Source of the DNA: Eutreptiella sp. 'Long Island Sound 2002'
Taxonomy: Eukaryota; Euglenozoa; Euglenophyceae; Eutreptiales; Eutreptiaceae
Direction of reading: 5' to 3'
DNA: 64,000 nt
NCBI GenBank assembly: GCA_964036045.1
Contig: OZ038382.1
Coordinates: forward strand, 135,460,442 to 135,524,441
The translations under genes were made by a program, and so were the position numbers. Below, one piece after another: positions 12,286 to 21,873 of this stretch. A model generated the notes under the pieces. The model did no database searches. It was not told the DNA's origin and saw only the letters and a list, made by a program, of their open reading frames with translations. Positions within the stretch are counted from its first letter, which is position 1. The number at the start of each line of letters is the position of its first letter.

Positions 12286-14345
12286 CGCGCGAAATGGGTA
12301 AAAATCAGAATTCCGTCGTGGTGCTTTGGATTCGGGTGAAATTTTGGTGGATGATACCTATGGGTGTGAAGTACAATCACACAAAGTTTGAGCGAGAAAC
12401 TCAACGGTGGCGGCCGGGAGCGGAATTCGCAAGTGGCGGACCTCAGATTCAAAAACTGCAGTTTACGGCCAAAAACAGCCATTTTTGGGCCAAAAAGGCC
12501 CTGGAACACATTCAAAATGGCCAAACGGTGGATACACTCCACGTGCGGCTTGATTTCCCCATGTCAACGAGCTCTTTGCGGCCCTCTAACTCCATGATAT
12601 GTCCCGGAAACGGCCCAAAAAGGCCCCCACAAGCTCCAAATGCCGACAGCCAAAAACCAAGAATAGGCCATATCTTTGGCTACATGGCTCAAAATGCGAT
12701 TCCGAGCGCACCTACTCCACCCGCAAACCCCCACTTTTTGTGGTTTCCACCCCTCAGAATTGCCCAAACGGACGCCTAGACCCCAATACCTAGGCCCACT
12801 AGGCTGCAGCAAGCTGCGAGCTCAAGTCCAAACAGGTGGGTGCCCAAATGGGTCAACAGCGTCCAGTCGGGGTAAAAAGATGACTTTTCTCAAAAATGAT
12901 CCTACACCATGTGCGACGCTAAAACAAGTGTTTTTGGACCGTTTTGAGCTTGTGGTGGCCCATTTTGGTCCTCCAAAAATCCCAAACTGCCTTGAAAATG
13001 GGCTGTTTTGGGACCAAAAATGGATTAAAAATGGGTCAAAAACGCATTTTTCCAAACCTCATCCTAGACCATTTGGGGTGCACAAACGGGTGAAATGAGC
13101 CCATTTTGAGCCCATTTTGGGGCATTTTGGCCCCTCACAAGTCCAAAAAGCCTTGAAAGTGGGCCTGGTGGTGCTGGGGTTCACTTGCAAGCTGATTTCA
13201 CTTTGTCAAGAGCCATCAATGTGTGAACGATTCTTGATGTTCCTCACCAGTCATAGCTGATGTTCCCTCCCCCACCAGCTCGGTCCCAATATTCAGTCTT
13301 GATTAAGGTCACCGAGCTGGTGGAACCAGTCTTGGTTTTATAACCCTTTTTAGGTTCTAGGGTGGACCTACCAGGTTTAGCAGCAGAAAGCAAGCAGCAA
13401 GCAGCAAGTAGCAAGCAGCAGCACGCGCGAAATGGGGAAAAATCATAACCCTGGAACACATTCAAAAAGGGCAAACAAAGGGAAACGGTGGGTCCACTCC
13501 ACGTGCGGCTTGACTTCCCCGTGTCAACGAGCCCTTTGCGGCCCTCTAACTCGACCATATGTCCCGGAAACGGCCCAAAAAGCCCCCCAGAAGCCCCAAA
13601 TTTTGTGCAGATTGGCTGGCGACAACCACAAACCAAGAACAGGCCATATCTTTGGCTGCATGGCTTACAACGTGATTCTGAGGGCACCTAATCCAGCCGC
13701 GACACCCCACTATTTGTAGTTTCCACCCCTCAGAATTGCCCAAACGGACGCCTAGACCCCCGTACCTAGGCCCAGTAGGCTGCGGCAAGCTGCAAGCTCA
13801 AGCCCAAAGAGGTGGGTGCCCAAATGGGTCAACAGGGTCGAATAGGGGCAAAAACATGACTTTTCTCAAAAATGAGCCCAGACCATGTGTGATGCTAAAA
13901 CAAGTGTTTTTGGACTGTTTTGAGCTTGTGGTGGCCCATTTTGGTCCTCCGAAAATCCCAAAATGCCTTGAAGATGCGCTGTTTTGGGACCAAAAATGGG
14001 TCAAAACTGGGTCAAAACCGCATTTTTCCAAACCTCATCCTAGACCATTGGGGGTGCACAAATAGGTGAAATGAGCCCATTTTGAGCCCATTTTGGGGCA
14101 CTTTGGCCCCTCACAAGTCCAAAAAGCCTCGAAAACGGGCCTCGTGGTGATGGGGTTCACTTACAAGCTGATTTCACTTTGTCAAGAGCCATCAATGTGT
14201 GAATCATTCTTGATGTCCCTCACCGGTCATAGCTGATGTTCCCTCCCCCACCAGCTCGGTCCCAATATTCAGTCTTGATTAGGGTTAGGGTTAGGGTTAG
14301 ACCCAGGGTTAGGGTTAGGCTTTGGGTTAGGGCTAGGGTTGCTGT
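12145..14345 (+). repeat. Subtelomere-like tandem duplication bounded by TTAGGG repeats
   Basis: Unit 1 (~12,167-13,305) and unit 2 (~13,306-14,278) both start GGTCACCGAGCTGGTGGAAC and both end with CCCAATATTCAGTCTTGATT. Unit 1 carries about 190 extra bases near 12,300-12,490. TTAGGGTTAGGG directly precedes unit 1 (12,155-12,168), and a degenerate run of about eight TTAGGG repeats directly follows unit 2 (14,278-14,340). Inside each unit GCCCATTTTGGNCCTCC-type words recur. Open frames across the units look like shadows. The small CAGCAG/CAAGCAAG runs at 12,240-12,290 are microsatellite. Confidence 0.9.
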
Positions 14346-14534
14346 TAGGCCCCTGCAGCCCTGCTGTAGCCCTCCTTGAGGTCAAATTTTTTCTTGTTGC
14401 TTTAACACAAATATGAATTCTCTACAAAATTTTGAGTATTTTGAGTATAAACACATAGTATGAAAAAAAAATTGTCCCCTTCGGCGCCGGACAATTTTCT
14501 CTAGGGACACTTGCTGAGGGCCGACCCGGCACCA

Positions 14535-15268
14535 CTATCTTTCAAAAACTGGGGGGGGGGGCTGGGGGGGGGGGATGGCATACAAGGACCCGGCCCGGCT
14601 GCCCCCCCCCCCCCCGGCTTCCAGTGCTACCGTTGGCGGCAACTCTGTGTTATAAATCCCCCCTACGAATTTTTGCAGTGCCGTACCGAAAACAACGGCA
14701 TCATGGGCAGCATGGACCATAAGGGGCGGCACGTTAAGGTTGTCGGGGGCTGCGCGGCCCACTGCAACCATGGATTTGAGGAGGTCAAACGTGGGCTCAA
14801 CCTCTTGTTTGTCCTGTGGCAGGGGGGGGCAAAACAAGCTTGGGGTCGTCACAATGGTTTTGCACCTCCTGCAGCACATGAAAAGACAACTCACCTTGCA
14901 AACTAAGGGAAGTCCCCCCGAACATGTGGGATACCCGATTCATCAACTGGGGGAAGGTCGAAGTTCCCACACATTCCGAACTCATCCGTTTGGAGTGGAT
15001 TGTGTGGAATCTCAGGCATCCAGGAGAGGGTGCTAGCACTGTGTGCATACAGTGCAGCTTGCATCTCACAGGACCGCCGTGCATCACCGTCCGTATCTGC
15101 GGACAGGAGAAAACCGTGGTGATCCCGAAATGCAGCATTGCCGCACAGCTCAGCCATGTGTTTCCGTACAACATGGCAATGCTCTGCCTTGAACCTGCCG
15201 CAGGTGGGGATGACCCACACAGGGATGGCAGAGTACCCCTCCTCTGTATGAGGAGCTAGAAACACCAC
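14535..15268 (-). CDS. Two-exon gene fragment, Cys/His-rich, unknown function
   Basis: On the minus strand, exon 15,268 to 14,895 reads MVFLAPHTEEGYSAIPVWVI, then CGRFKAEHCHVVRKHMAELC, CGNAAFRDHHGFLLSADTDG and TDEFGMCGNFDLPPVDESGI. An 81-base intron (14,894-14,814) has a GTGAGTTG donor and a CTGCCACAG acceptor. The next exon reads DKQEVEPTFDLLKSMVAVGR and NVPPLMVHAAHDAVVFGTAL and runs into a G run near 14,610. The frame before the donor needs one extra G in the six-C run at ~14,916 to splice cleanly, so either a homopolymer error or a real frameshift is present. No domain is recognised. Upstream exons would lie above 15,268 but are not visible. Confidence 0.5.
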
Positions 15269-15544
15269 CGTCGCCTAGTTGGCGGCGTGGTATGTATCTG
15301 GATCCTGCTCCAGCTGCTGTGCCGGAGCCTCCACATCATCACCACTACCCAACAGCGCGCTCTGGCCACATGCCCGATTTTCCGGTGGCGTACCACAACC
15401 CCCGCGATGAAGGGCCCCTCCTCCCCTCGCAGCCCAGCCGCCACTCGTTTTCTGGTGGCTGTGGACCAGGAGGGTGAGGAGACGTGGATTGTGGATCTGC
15501 TGCTCCTGTAGCCGGCGTCGGACCTGGCACTGAGCTTCCAGTGA

Positions 15545-16339
15545 GAAGCATTTATGTTGCATTCCCGGTAGCAGCCCTGGCCAGAGAAGGTGTCCCAGAG
15601 GGAGAACTGCTCGTACCTGGCGGTCAAAGCCGCCAGCTACAAGCCCACAAACGACTAGAGGATTCCCGAACCCGGTGACCTCTTCGACAAGAACAAGTCC
15701 ATGACGGAGCGGCACCGGGAAGAACAACGTTCCACGGTGGAATGGCTGCAGGAATGGAGCTAGATCAAGGGGAAGCCGCAATCGAAGAGACGGAGCCAGT
15801 ACGTCCCCGAGCGCCCCCATATCGTCAGCACCGCTGAGACCACCTTGCAAGCAGGACTGCGGCCGTGCGGGTACGCAGCACTAAGCAAGGAGGTGATGGT
15901 GGCGGCTGTGGCGAGGCGCAGTGGAGGAGTCCTCGACGTGATGAGGGGTGTGGCAGCCGGCCCTGAACCCGTGCTGAGGCCCACGGATGCGGACGTCGAG
16001 CTGAGGTACTGCAGTACCTATCGGGTGCAAGAGCTCCTCGGCCTGTTGCACCCAAGCCCGAAGTGGAGCAGGAGCCGCAAGGAGCAGCCGGTGTTGCGGA
16101 GCCGGTGGGTGGTGTTACTCGTCACTGAGACGGAGAGTGACGCGGCACTGTACATGAGGCCGCTTGGGCGACCAAGGAAAGAAAAGGAAGAAGGAAAGAA
16201 GAGACCAAGCAAGCAAGCAAGGCAAGCAAGAGAAAGGAGGAAACAGCGGAAGAAGAGGAGGAACAGGAACCAACCCAGAAAAGAAGGAAGCGCTGAAGTG
16301 GAAGATGAGAAAAAAGGTCAGAAGACAGCAGACAAATGA
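15545..16339 (+). CDS. Unknown protein with homologous copy at 38 kb; N-terminal part interrupted
   Basis: From ~15,790 to 16,200 the frame reads YVPERPHIVSTAETTLQAGL, then LRYCSTYRVQELLGLLHPSP and TETESDAALYMRPLGRPRK. The minus strand at 38,290-37,880 encodes the same sequence with many replacements (YIPKRPQIVSTVQTTVQQGL, LRYCSTSRVQEFLGLVHPS). Conservation at protein level in two diverged copies is the best coding evidence in this part of the window. A Lys/Arg/Glu-rich tail follows (AT-hook-like GRPRK, then KKRPSKQARQARERRKQRKK) and ends at TGA 16,339. Upstream the same frame continues convincingly (DLFDKNKSMTERHREEQRS) but contains TAG codons near 15,571, 15,655 and 15,760. Function unknown. 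It could be a mobile-element protein, since the copies lie in inverted repeats. Confidence 0.5.
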
Positions 16340-17640
16340 GAAAAGGGGACCCGGATGGTGGACAGCGACAGTGGTCAGCGCACCACCTTGCTGGTGGGTG
16401 CTCTTTGGCGTGTGCCGTGGATCTGGTGTTGGTCTATGCAGCCCGCCATTGTCTGGTTCGGGGGGGCAAGACCGCACAGACCCCCACAGCGACTCCCCCG
16501 CCACTGTGCGCACACTCTGATGGAGGTGGCAGGCCCGCCAGTGTGTGGTGCTCGGACCACGGCCAACGTCGGGGAAGCGACGTGCGCCATGGGGTGGCCT
16601 TAGTGCTTGGGCAGCTGCACCAAGAGGGGGAGGACAGGGGAGGAGATGGGGACGGGAGGGGGCATGGGAGCCAGAGAAGGAATAGAAGGGGAAAAAGAGG
16701 CAGTAGGGAAGCGGATGGGAATGGGCAAGGGCGGTGCAACGGCGGTGCATGTGCGATGCAAGGGCGCCGCACCGGCGATGCGCGGAGGACCCCGTGGGAT
16801 TTACCATCGTAGCCACACGGATCAGGAGTTGACCTAAGGTGGAAAGGGAGGAGGGAGGACGCGAACAATGCGCCTGCATAGTACATAGGACAGGGCTAGC
16901 TAACCTGGACAAGGTTCAGACAAGGAGGCAAACAAGCCACGTGACCGTGACCCACAACAGAGAGGAAGGGAGGCAAGATGGCTGGCAGCGAGTAGGTCAG
17001 GCAACAGGGGAGACGGTGGCCAGAGGGACGACAGGGAGGGGGGCACGACAGGAGGGACAGGCCCGCCGCCAACGATGGAAGGTGGAGAAGATGGTGGACC
17101 GAGGGACCGGAGGGAAGGGGGCAGAGGGAATGGCGGCGGGCTGGGCGGTTGCCCACCCGGCGCTCCGTGAGTGTGCCCCGCGATTGGTGGCATGCGATTG
17201 GCCACGCTCGGCCGTGGTAGCCTGGGCAGCCTTTACAGGAATTTAGTGCAGTTTCTGTGGAGGTGGCGGAGCAGGGGGGAGTGGTGGGCCCCGCGATCGG
17301 GGGCATGCGAGTGGCCACGCGTGGCCTTGGTAGCCGGGGCATCCTTCACAGGAATTCAGTGCAGCTTTTGTGGAAGTGGCGGAGCAGGGGGGGAGGGGTG
17401 GGGTGCTTGTCGTGCATATCGTCAATGTTTCCTTGTGTAGTGCAAAGTGCCGATGGCGCTGAAGACAGGCAAAAAAGAGGTGTGTTTTGCATGCTATTTT
17501 CTGCAGGTATCAAGTTTTTGTGGAGCAACACGAAGGCCTTGCACCTCAAGTTGAGCATGGCGGCATCAAATACCACTGTGGGCAGTGCATCTCTGGATGG
17601 CGCTGAAGATATGCCAAAAAAGAGGTGTGTTGTGCATGCC
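15790..17640 (+). repeat. Left copy of a ~1.8-kb inverted duplication (partner 36,470-38,290)
   Basis: The order of landmarks here is reversed and complemented at 36,470-38,290: the YRVQELLGL coding part, the CGTGCGCCATGGGGTGGCC word (16,585), the GTGACCGTGACC and GAGGACAAGG-type words (16,900-17,000), the R1 modules (17,155-17,395) and the GGCAAAAAAGAGGTGTGT segment (17,470). Identity varies: strong at the ends, weaker within the purine-rich middle (16,170-16,330). Confidence 0.75.
17155..17395 (+). repeat. Two tandem copies of dispersed module R1
   Basis: Each ~120-base copy carries CCCCGCGAT, GGCATGCGA, TGGCCACGC, GGTAGCC, a CAGGAATTnAGTGCAG word and GTGGAGGTGGCGGAGCAGGG (second copy GTGGAAGTGG). 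They match the modules at 8.9, 33.2 and 36.8 kb. No coding is supported. Confidence 0.8.
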
Positions 17641-17930
17641 ACTTTTCTGCAGGCAGCAAGATTTTGTGGAGCAAAGCAAAGACCTTGAACCTCAAGGTGG
17701 GCATGGCGGCATCAAAGTCCACTATGGGCAGGGTATCTGTGGATGGCAATGAAGACAAGCAAAAATCAGGTGTGTTGTGCATGCCACCTTTCTGCAGGCC
17801 CCTCGGTATTGTGCACATGTGAATCGCCGTGAAAAGCTCAAGTCCAGCACGTGTGCCAACAACCAAACTGCTGCGACCACCAGACGGCATCTTCGCATGG
17901 CGCTGAAGACACGCATTCAACAAAACAGGT
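17452..17930 (+). repeat. Tandem repeat, ~145-bp unit, 3-4 copies
   Basis: Copies start at 17,452, 17,596, 17,742 and (partial) 17,895, each beginning GATGGCGCTGAAGA or a close variant, followed by GAGGTGTGTTGTGCATGCC and TTTCTGCAGG. One inverted copy lies at 36,470-36,610 beside the inverted duplication. 17,930-18,027 is unremarkable. 18,028-18,205 is the inverted match to 8,975-9,160. Confidence 0.8.
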
Positions 17931-18365
17931 GTGTTGGCGCCCCGGCACAATGTGTGCACACAGTGTGTGCCGGATGCAAGTCACAAGCATTGTGCGTGCG
18001 AGTAGTGAGTGCAACACAGTGCCGAAGGGTGCAATTCCCTTCTACGCTTTTGCACATTGAGCCGGGGCCGTAGTCTCTTCTCTTTGAGAGATCGATGGTG
18101 TCAAAAGATCAATGTGCCCCTGTACATATATATGTGAACAGCCGAACGCAGTTGGTGCTCGTGTGCTTGGAACCCGGCGCTTTGTGAGTCGGCCCCGGGA
18201 TTCTTAGGCCATGCTAACTACCCGCCCCTTTTGACCCAAACATGTGCACCTTGTCGCCTTTTGTGTGTCTTGTTTTTGTGTCTACGTTTTCCATGTGTCG
18301 CCTTTACTGTAATAGGTGGTGAAGAATACTTATACATTTATTGTGTGTCCCTTGCATGCACACTT

Positions 18366-19070
18366 TGAAGCTCAAATTCACTGTCTCTATTTGCCAATTT
18401 GCCCAAACCTGGGCGAAATACCCCCCAGCCCCCCCGGATAGCAAAAAAGGCATACATATTTTGATGTCTTGATGACCCTTGGCGAAATTTCCCGATGCTC
18501 CGCCTCTTCTGCAAAATGTATAGGTCAAAAACACCAATCAGTGATCCTGGACGAAATTTCGCCCAGCTTCCCGATCAACGTGAATTTCATAGCTTTCAAA
18601 TTCACTGTCTCTATTTGCCAATTTCCCAGACCTTGGCGAAATTTCCCGAACCCCCGGATAGCAAAAAAGGTATACATATTTTAATGTCTTGATGACCCTG
18701 GGCGAAATTTCCCCCAGCTCCGCCTCTTGTGCAAAATGTATAGCTCAAAAACACCAATCAGTGATCGTGGGCGAAATTTCTTCCAGCCCCCCTCCTGTGG
18801 TTTCTTTGCTTGTCTTGTGCCTGACATGTTGCCCTTTGCCTCACTGTCACTCGAAATGCTTGATGAGGAAGAGGAGTTGGGACGGAGTACACACGGTTGG
18901 GATTGATTTGACTGTGTTATATGCTATTGTGCTTCCAGCTGGGTGAAATTTTGCCCGGGCGCCCGACTTTCATGATTTTGAGCCTAGTATTATTTGAAAT
19001 TGCCAGACCTGGGCAAAATTTCGCCCAGCTTTCCAATCAACGTGAATTTCATAGCCTTCAGCACTGTGTC
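18366..19070 (+). repeat. Tandem repeat with GGGCGAAATTTC motif (left outer repeat of the element)
   Basis: Two ~226-base copies (18,366-18,590 and 18,591-18,800) share TTCACTGTCTCTATTTGCCA, GGATAGCAAAAAAGG, TGATGTCTTGATGACCC and AACACCAATCAGTGATC. A third partial copy lies at 18,940-19,070. GGGCGAAATTTC or the palindrome GGGCGAAATTTCGCCC recurs at least six times. Inverted matches occur at 32,640-32,810. No gene is seen in this stretch. Confidence 0.85.
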
Positions 19071-19205
19071 ATCCCTGTTGTACGGCAGTTTCTATTTCTG
19101 AACCTGGTTTCTCCGAATTTCATCTAATTTGGCTAATATCTGTCTGAGCACCCGGATATCCTCATGTTTACACTTTGCATCTGCTGTTTTCTTACCTTTC
19201 AAGCG

Positions 19206-19373
19206 ATGCCTTCTATGGACGTCTCTCAGAATCTTGGTACAAAGCCCGAAAACTTGGTGAATGATGAAGAGCATGTTAGTGGAAGTGAGGGAACTGCTGC
19301 TGCTTACGCCCCCGCACCAAAACCGCATCCCAAACCGGCCGCCAAAAACGAAGCCAAAGCCAAGGCACCCTGA
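19206..19373 (+). CDS. Small Pro/Ala/Lys-rich ORF, 55 aa
   Basis: ATG at 19,206 opens 55 codons: an acidic first half (ENLVNDEEHVSGSEG) and a PKPxPKPAAKNEAKAKAP tail, ending at TGA 19,371-19,373. The basic proline-rich tail resembles in style the ORF at 32,174-32,536 near the other end of the element. It may be a last exon. Function unknown. Confidence 0.35.
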   Translation: MPSMDVSQNLGTKPENLVNDEEHVSGSEGTAAAYAPAPKPHPKPAAKNEAKAKAP

Positions 19374-19613
19374 CGAGTGCCATTCCTGTTGAAGTGTTCT
19401 GTTCTTTGTTGTATGCATTAGATTCGTTTCAGCCGAATGGTAATGGTTTTCACATAGCAGCCAGATTTTTCTGCAGCCTTGTCCATTCAAAGCATGTTCC
19501 CTGTGAACATTGCAGTTGCCTACTTGTCTGAGGATAAGTCTTTTCCTGAGTCATTTGTTACTGATTTGAGGGCTGCTGTGTCGAACTGCGACACTGTGGC
19601 ACCAATCTAGTGG

Positions 19614-19704
19614 GAACCCCTGTTTGTATTGTCCCCTTTTTGTTTACGAACAGGGGATCACTTCTACTGTTTGTGTACAGATTTGTTGAAAATTTATTGT
19701 GTTC
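19614..19704 (+). repeat. Left direct repeat A1 of the YR/RT element, with hairpin
   Basis: About 90 bases match 31,668-31,757 with roughly five differences. The repeat starts CCCCTGTTTGTATTGTCCCC, contains ACGAACAGGGGATCACTTCT and ends AAATTTATTGTGTTC. The first ~40 bases fold into a hairpin: CCCCTGTTTGT pairs with ACGAACAGGGG. The Gag-like frame opens just after the repeat. Confidence 0.85.
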
Positions 19705-19711
19705 TGTGAAG

Positions 19712-20500
19712 CAGCATACAGGTCTTCCGCTCCCCGTTTAAGAGTGCGTCGTCTAAGGCCCCAGATCAAGGAGCTTCGGGCTCTGGGGCAGACGTGTCGG
19801 CGCTAGACACCAGCCAGATGTCGCCTGAGGAGATGCGCGCGTTGCTGCAGTCTCAGCAAGAGGCGATCGGACACCTACAAGCTCGGTTGGAGAGCCTGGC
19901 CGTCACGGAGATAAATACGGTACCGGACCTGACCACGGAGGCAGTGGAGCAGCTTGCTGGGGGGCGACAAAGTGGCCAGCTGGATGCGCCAGTCGGGCGA
20001 GGCGCCGCGGGACTACGTTAGAAGCGCGAGTGCTGCCCCGGTCAAGCCATTAGACGTGATGGGCAATGCGATGGAATGCCCGAGGGGCGACAGGCTGGCC
20101 TACAAGATTTGGGGTATCATCCTGGACTCCCAGCAGGCGTACGCCCAGAGGTTCACGTCGGACTCCAACAGTCGAGCGGACCCGTCCAACCCACTGGATG
20201 CGATGAGCTTGCCAGATGCGGTCAAAAGCGGAGGACCGTCCTTTAAGTATAAAGGCATCGACTTCGCCATGAGACAAGGCGTCCTTCATTGGATGTCGAA
20301 GAAAGGAAGGTGGGTACCAGTCACAGCCCGTCCGTCTGGTGACTGCCAGAGATGCGCAAAAGAGGGCGTCCCATCGGAGTAGTTGAGGCACAGGCATTTC
20401 CAATGTCCCCACTGGTCCTGACGGGACTGCCGCCACTGCGGCAAGGCGGGGTGGGGTTGGCCCTGTTGGTGTGAGGATTCCCGGTCCACGCGTCCAACCC
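19712..20500 (+). pseudogene. Gag-like protein with coiled coil and Cys/His knuckle, broken
   Basis: The frame opens right after repeat A1. An N-terminal Ser/Ala segment is followed by a probable coiled coil (EEMRALLQSQQEAIGHLQAR) and, after a one-base shift in a GGGGGG run near 19,960, by DKVASWMRQSGEAPRDYV and HWMSKKGRWVPVTARPSGDC. The C-terminal part is Cys/His-rich (CQRC, HRHFQCPHW, CRHC, CWC spacing), like a nucleic-acid-binding knuckle, but is interrupted by TAG (20,380-20,382) and TGA (20,419-20,421) in frame. Position just upstream of a YR and the overall layout suggest a retroelement Gag; sequence homology to a known Gag was not recognised. The breaks suggest an inactive copy. Confidence 0.55.
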
Positions 20501-20562
20501 CCACCCAAGAGGCCTCACCTGCTGCCAGAGCGACCTTCAGCGCGGCGGCGGCGGGGTGGGCA

Positions 20563-21519
20563 ATGGCGATGGCGGCTGTTGGATCGTTTCGGGTGGCGGC
20601 CGTGGGCGTTCGTGGTTGGGCCCCCAAGACGCAATCGAGATACCGTTCCGCTCTGTCCGCGGTGGCGCAGTATGAGGGTACCAGAGCGTTGCGGACGCCG
20701 CTTACTGACACGCTGTTTAAATTCTTGGCGTCAAGGGTCTCCATGGGGCAGGCCAGATCCACCCTCAGGGGGTATGTATCCGCGGTTCGGGCGGCAGAAG
20801 ATGTCAGACTACTCCCGGGTTGTGTTCAGGCCATCCACTGGAGGATTGCAAAGTCTGGAAAACCAACACCGGGGCAACCATACTTGGGGCCGGAGGGTCT
20901 CTGTCTCCTGTGGGCCAGAGCAATTTCACCGGTTGAGCAGGCAGTGGCAGCATTGGCGAGCCTCAGTTGGCTCCTCTTCTTGCGAGTCTCTGAAGCGGTG
21001 TCCATCACGCCAGCGGGGTTGGGGAGTGATTCCGTGGTCGTGTTCGTCACTACCACGGTTGGTGGCCACAGAGAAGTGCGACGGGCGCTTTATGAGTGGG
21101 GACGGTCGTGGGTCCGATTCCTCAGATGCTACGCCGAGGCCAGCTGCATCCCTGAAGGTCAACCGTTGGTTAGGGGAGGGGTTGAGGCAGTGGAGGGGAT
21201 CTTCGCAGACCTCCTCCATGATTCCCCATATAGTGGCCACCGATGGCATTCCCTGCGGCGGGGGGGCGCTGCGGCCGCATTCCACCGCTCCCCCAATGTG
21301 GCTTACTTCGTCTGGTGGGGGCGGTGGAAGAGGCTGGCCACAGCGTTGGAGTACGCTTTGGGCTACCCTTGGTACGCGTCTGAAACCCAATGTTGTTCCC
21401 GACTGGAATGTTCCCAATGGGAACAATTCCCGCCGGAACAATCTCGTTGGGAACACCACTGGAACAAGTGTCGCAGGCCAGATAACCAGATCCATCACCA
21501 TGAGTTTCCAAGTTCGTAA
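20563..21519 (+). CDS. Tyrosine recombinase (YR) of a retroelement or related mobile element
   Basis: A 318-residue ORF. An N-terminal SAM-like/core-binding part (residues ~20-110: PKTQSRYRSALSAVAQYE, QARSTLRGYVSAVRAAE) precedes a catalytic domain. Visible active-site residues: Arg141 in SWLLFLRVSEAV, the His229-x-x-Arg232 pair in HRWHSLRRGG, the WWGRW segment (251-255) and a candidate Tyr264 in LATALEYAL. The HSLRRGG...GRW...Y arrangement matches the YR retrotransposon (DIRS/Ngaro/PAT) and related families. The reading frame is intact to TAA, but the last ~50 residues are encoded by a GTTCC-rich repeat (from 21,364), so the natural C-terminus may have been replaced. It lies upstream of the RT, an order reported for VIPER-type elements rather than canonical DIRS. 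A Crypton-type DNA element is an alternative. Confidence 0.85.
   Translation: MAMAAVGSFRVAAVGVRGWAPKTQSRYRSALSAVAQYEGTRALRTPLTDTLFKFLASRVSMGQARSTLRGYVSAVRAAEDVRLLPGCVQAIHWRIAKSGKPTPGQPYLGPEGLCLLWARAISPVEQAVAALASLSWLLFLRVSEAVSITPAGLGSDSVVVFVTTTVGGHREVRRALYEWGRSWVRFLRCYAEASCIPEGQPLVRGGVEAVEGIFADLLHDSPYSGHRWHSLRRGGAAAAFHRSPNVAYFVWWGRWKRLATALEYALGYPWYASETQCCSRLECSQWEQFPPEQSRWEHHWNKCRRPDNQIHHHEFPSS
21381..21480. repeat. GTTCC-type hairpin element at the 3' end of the YR frame
   Basis: The stretch alternates GTTCC and GGAAC words (AATGTTCCCAATGGGAACAA, CGCCGGAACAATC, GTTGGGAACACC) and can fold on itself. It shares TGTTGTTCC and GCCGGAACAA with the hairpins at 22.62, 24.60, 26.24 and 27.78-28.04 kb, but is more diverged. 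Confidence 0.6.
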
Positions 21520-21873
21520 ATGATGTTTTTTGTCTCTTTCTTGCATGTATAACGCGTCCAAGGCTTGTCTTTCTTATCGGGGCCATGTTGACATCTTGTG
21601 AGCCGTTGGTGCCACCTTCCACTAGGTGTACACATTTCGAACTTTTCGTATCCATTTGCCAGCCTGCTGTTTCTTGTAGTTCAGACGCAGCGTTGTATGA
21701 CTTTTCAACGTTGGCGTCCCCATTCTCCCGTTTGATTTGTGCAGTGTGGCCATGCCCAGGGTCCCATTTTGGTATTTGTTCCTTGCCTTAATGCTCGGTG
21801 GGTCTACGGGCATCTTCCCCTAGAGGTATGCATTGCCAAATTTCGCTTCGTAGTTCATTGTTGTAGCTTCATC

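Noticed and set aside
15275-15850. 191-codon minus-strand ORF
   Set aside because: Leu/Val/Gly-rich antisense pattern. The + strand frame, though interrupted by TAG codons, joins directly to the stretch conserved in the 38-kb copy.
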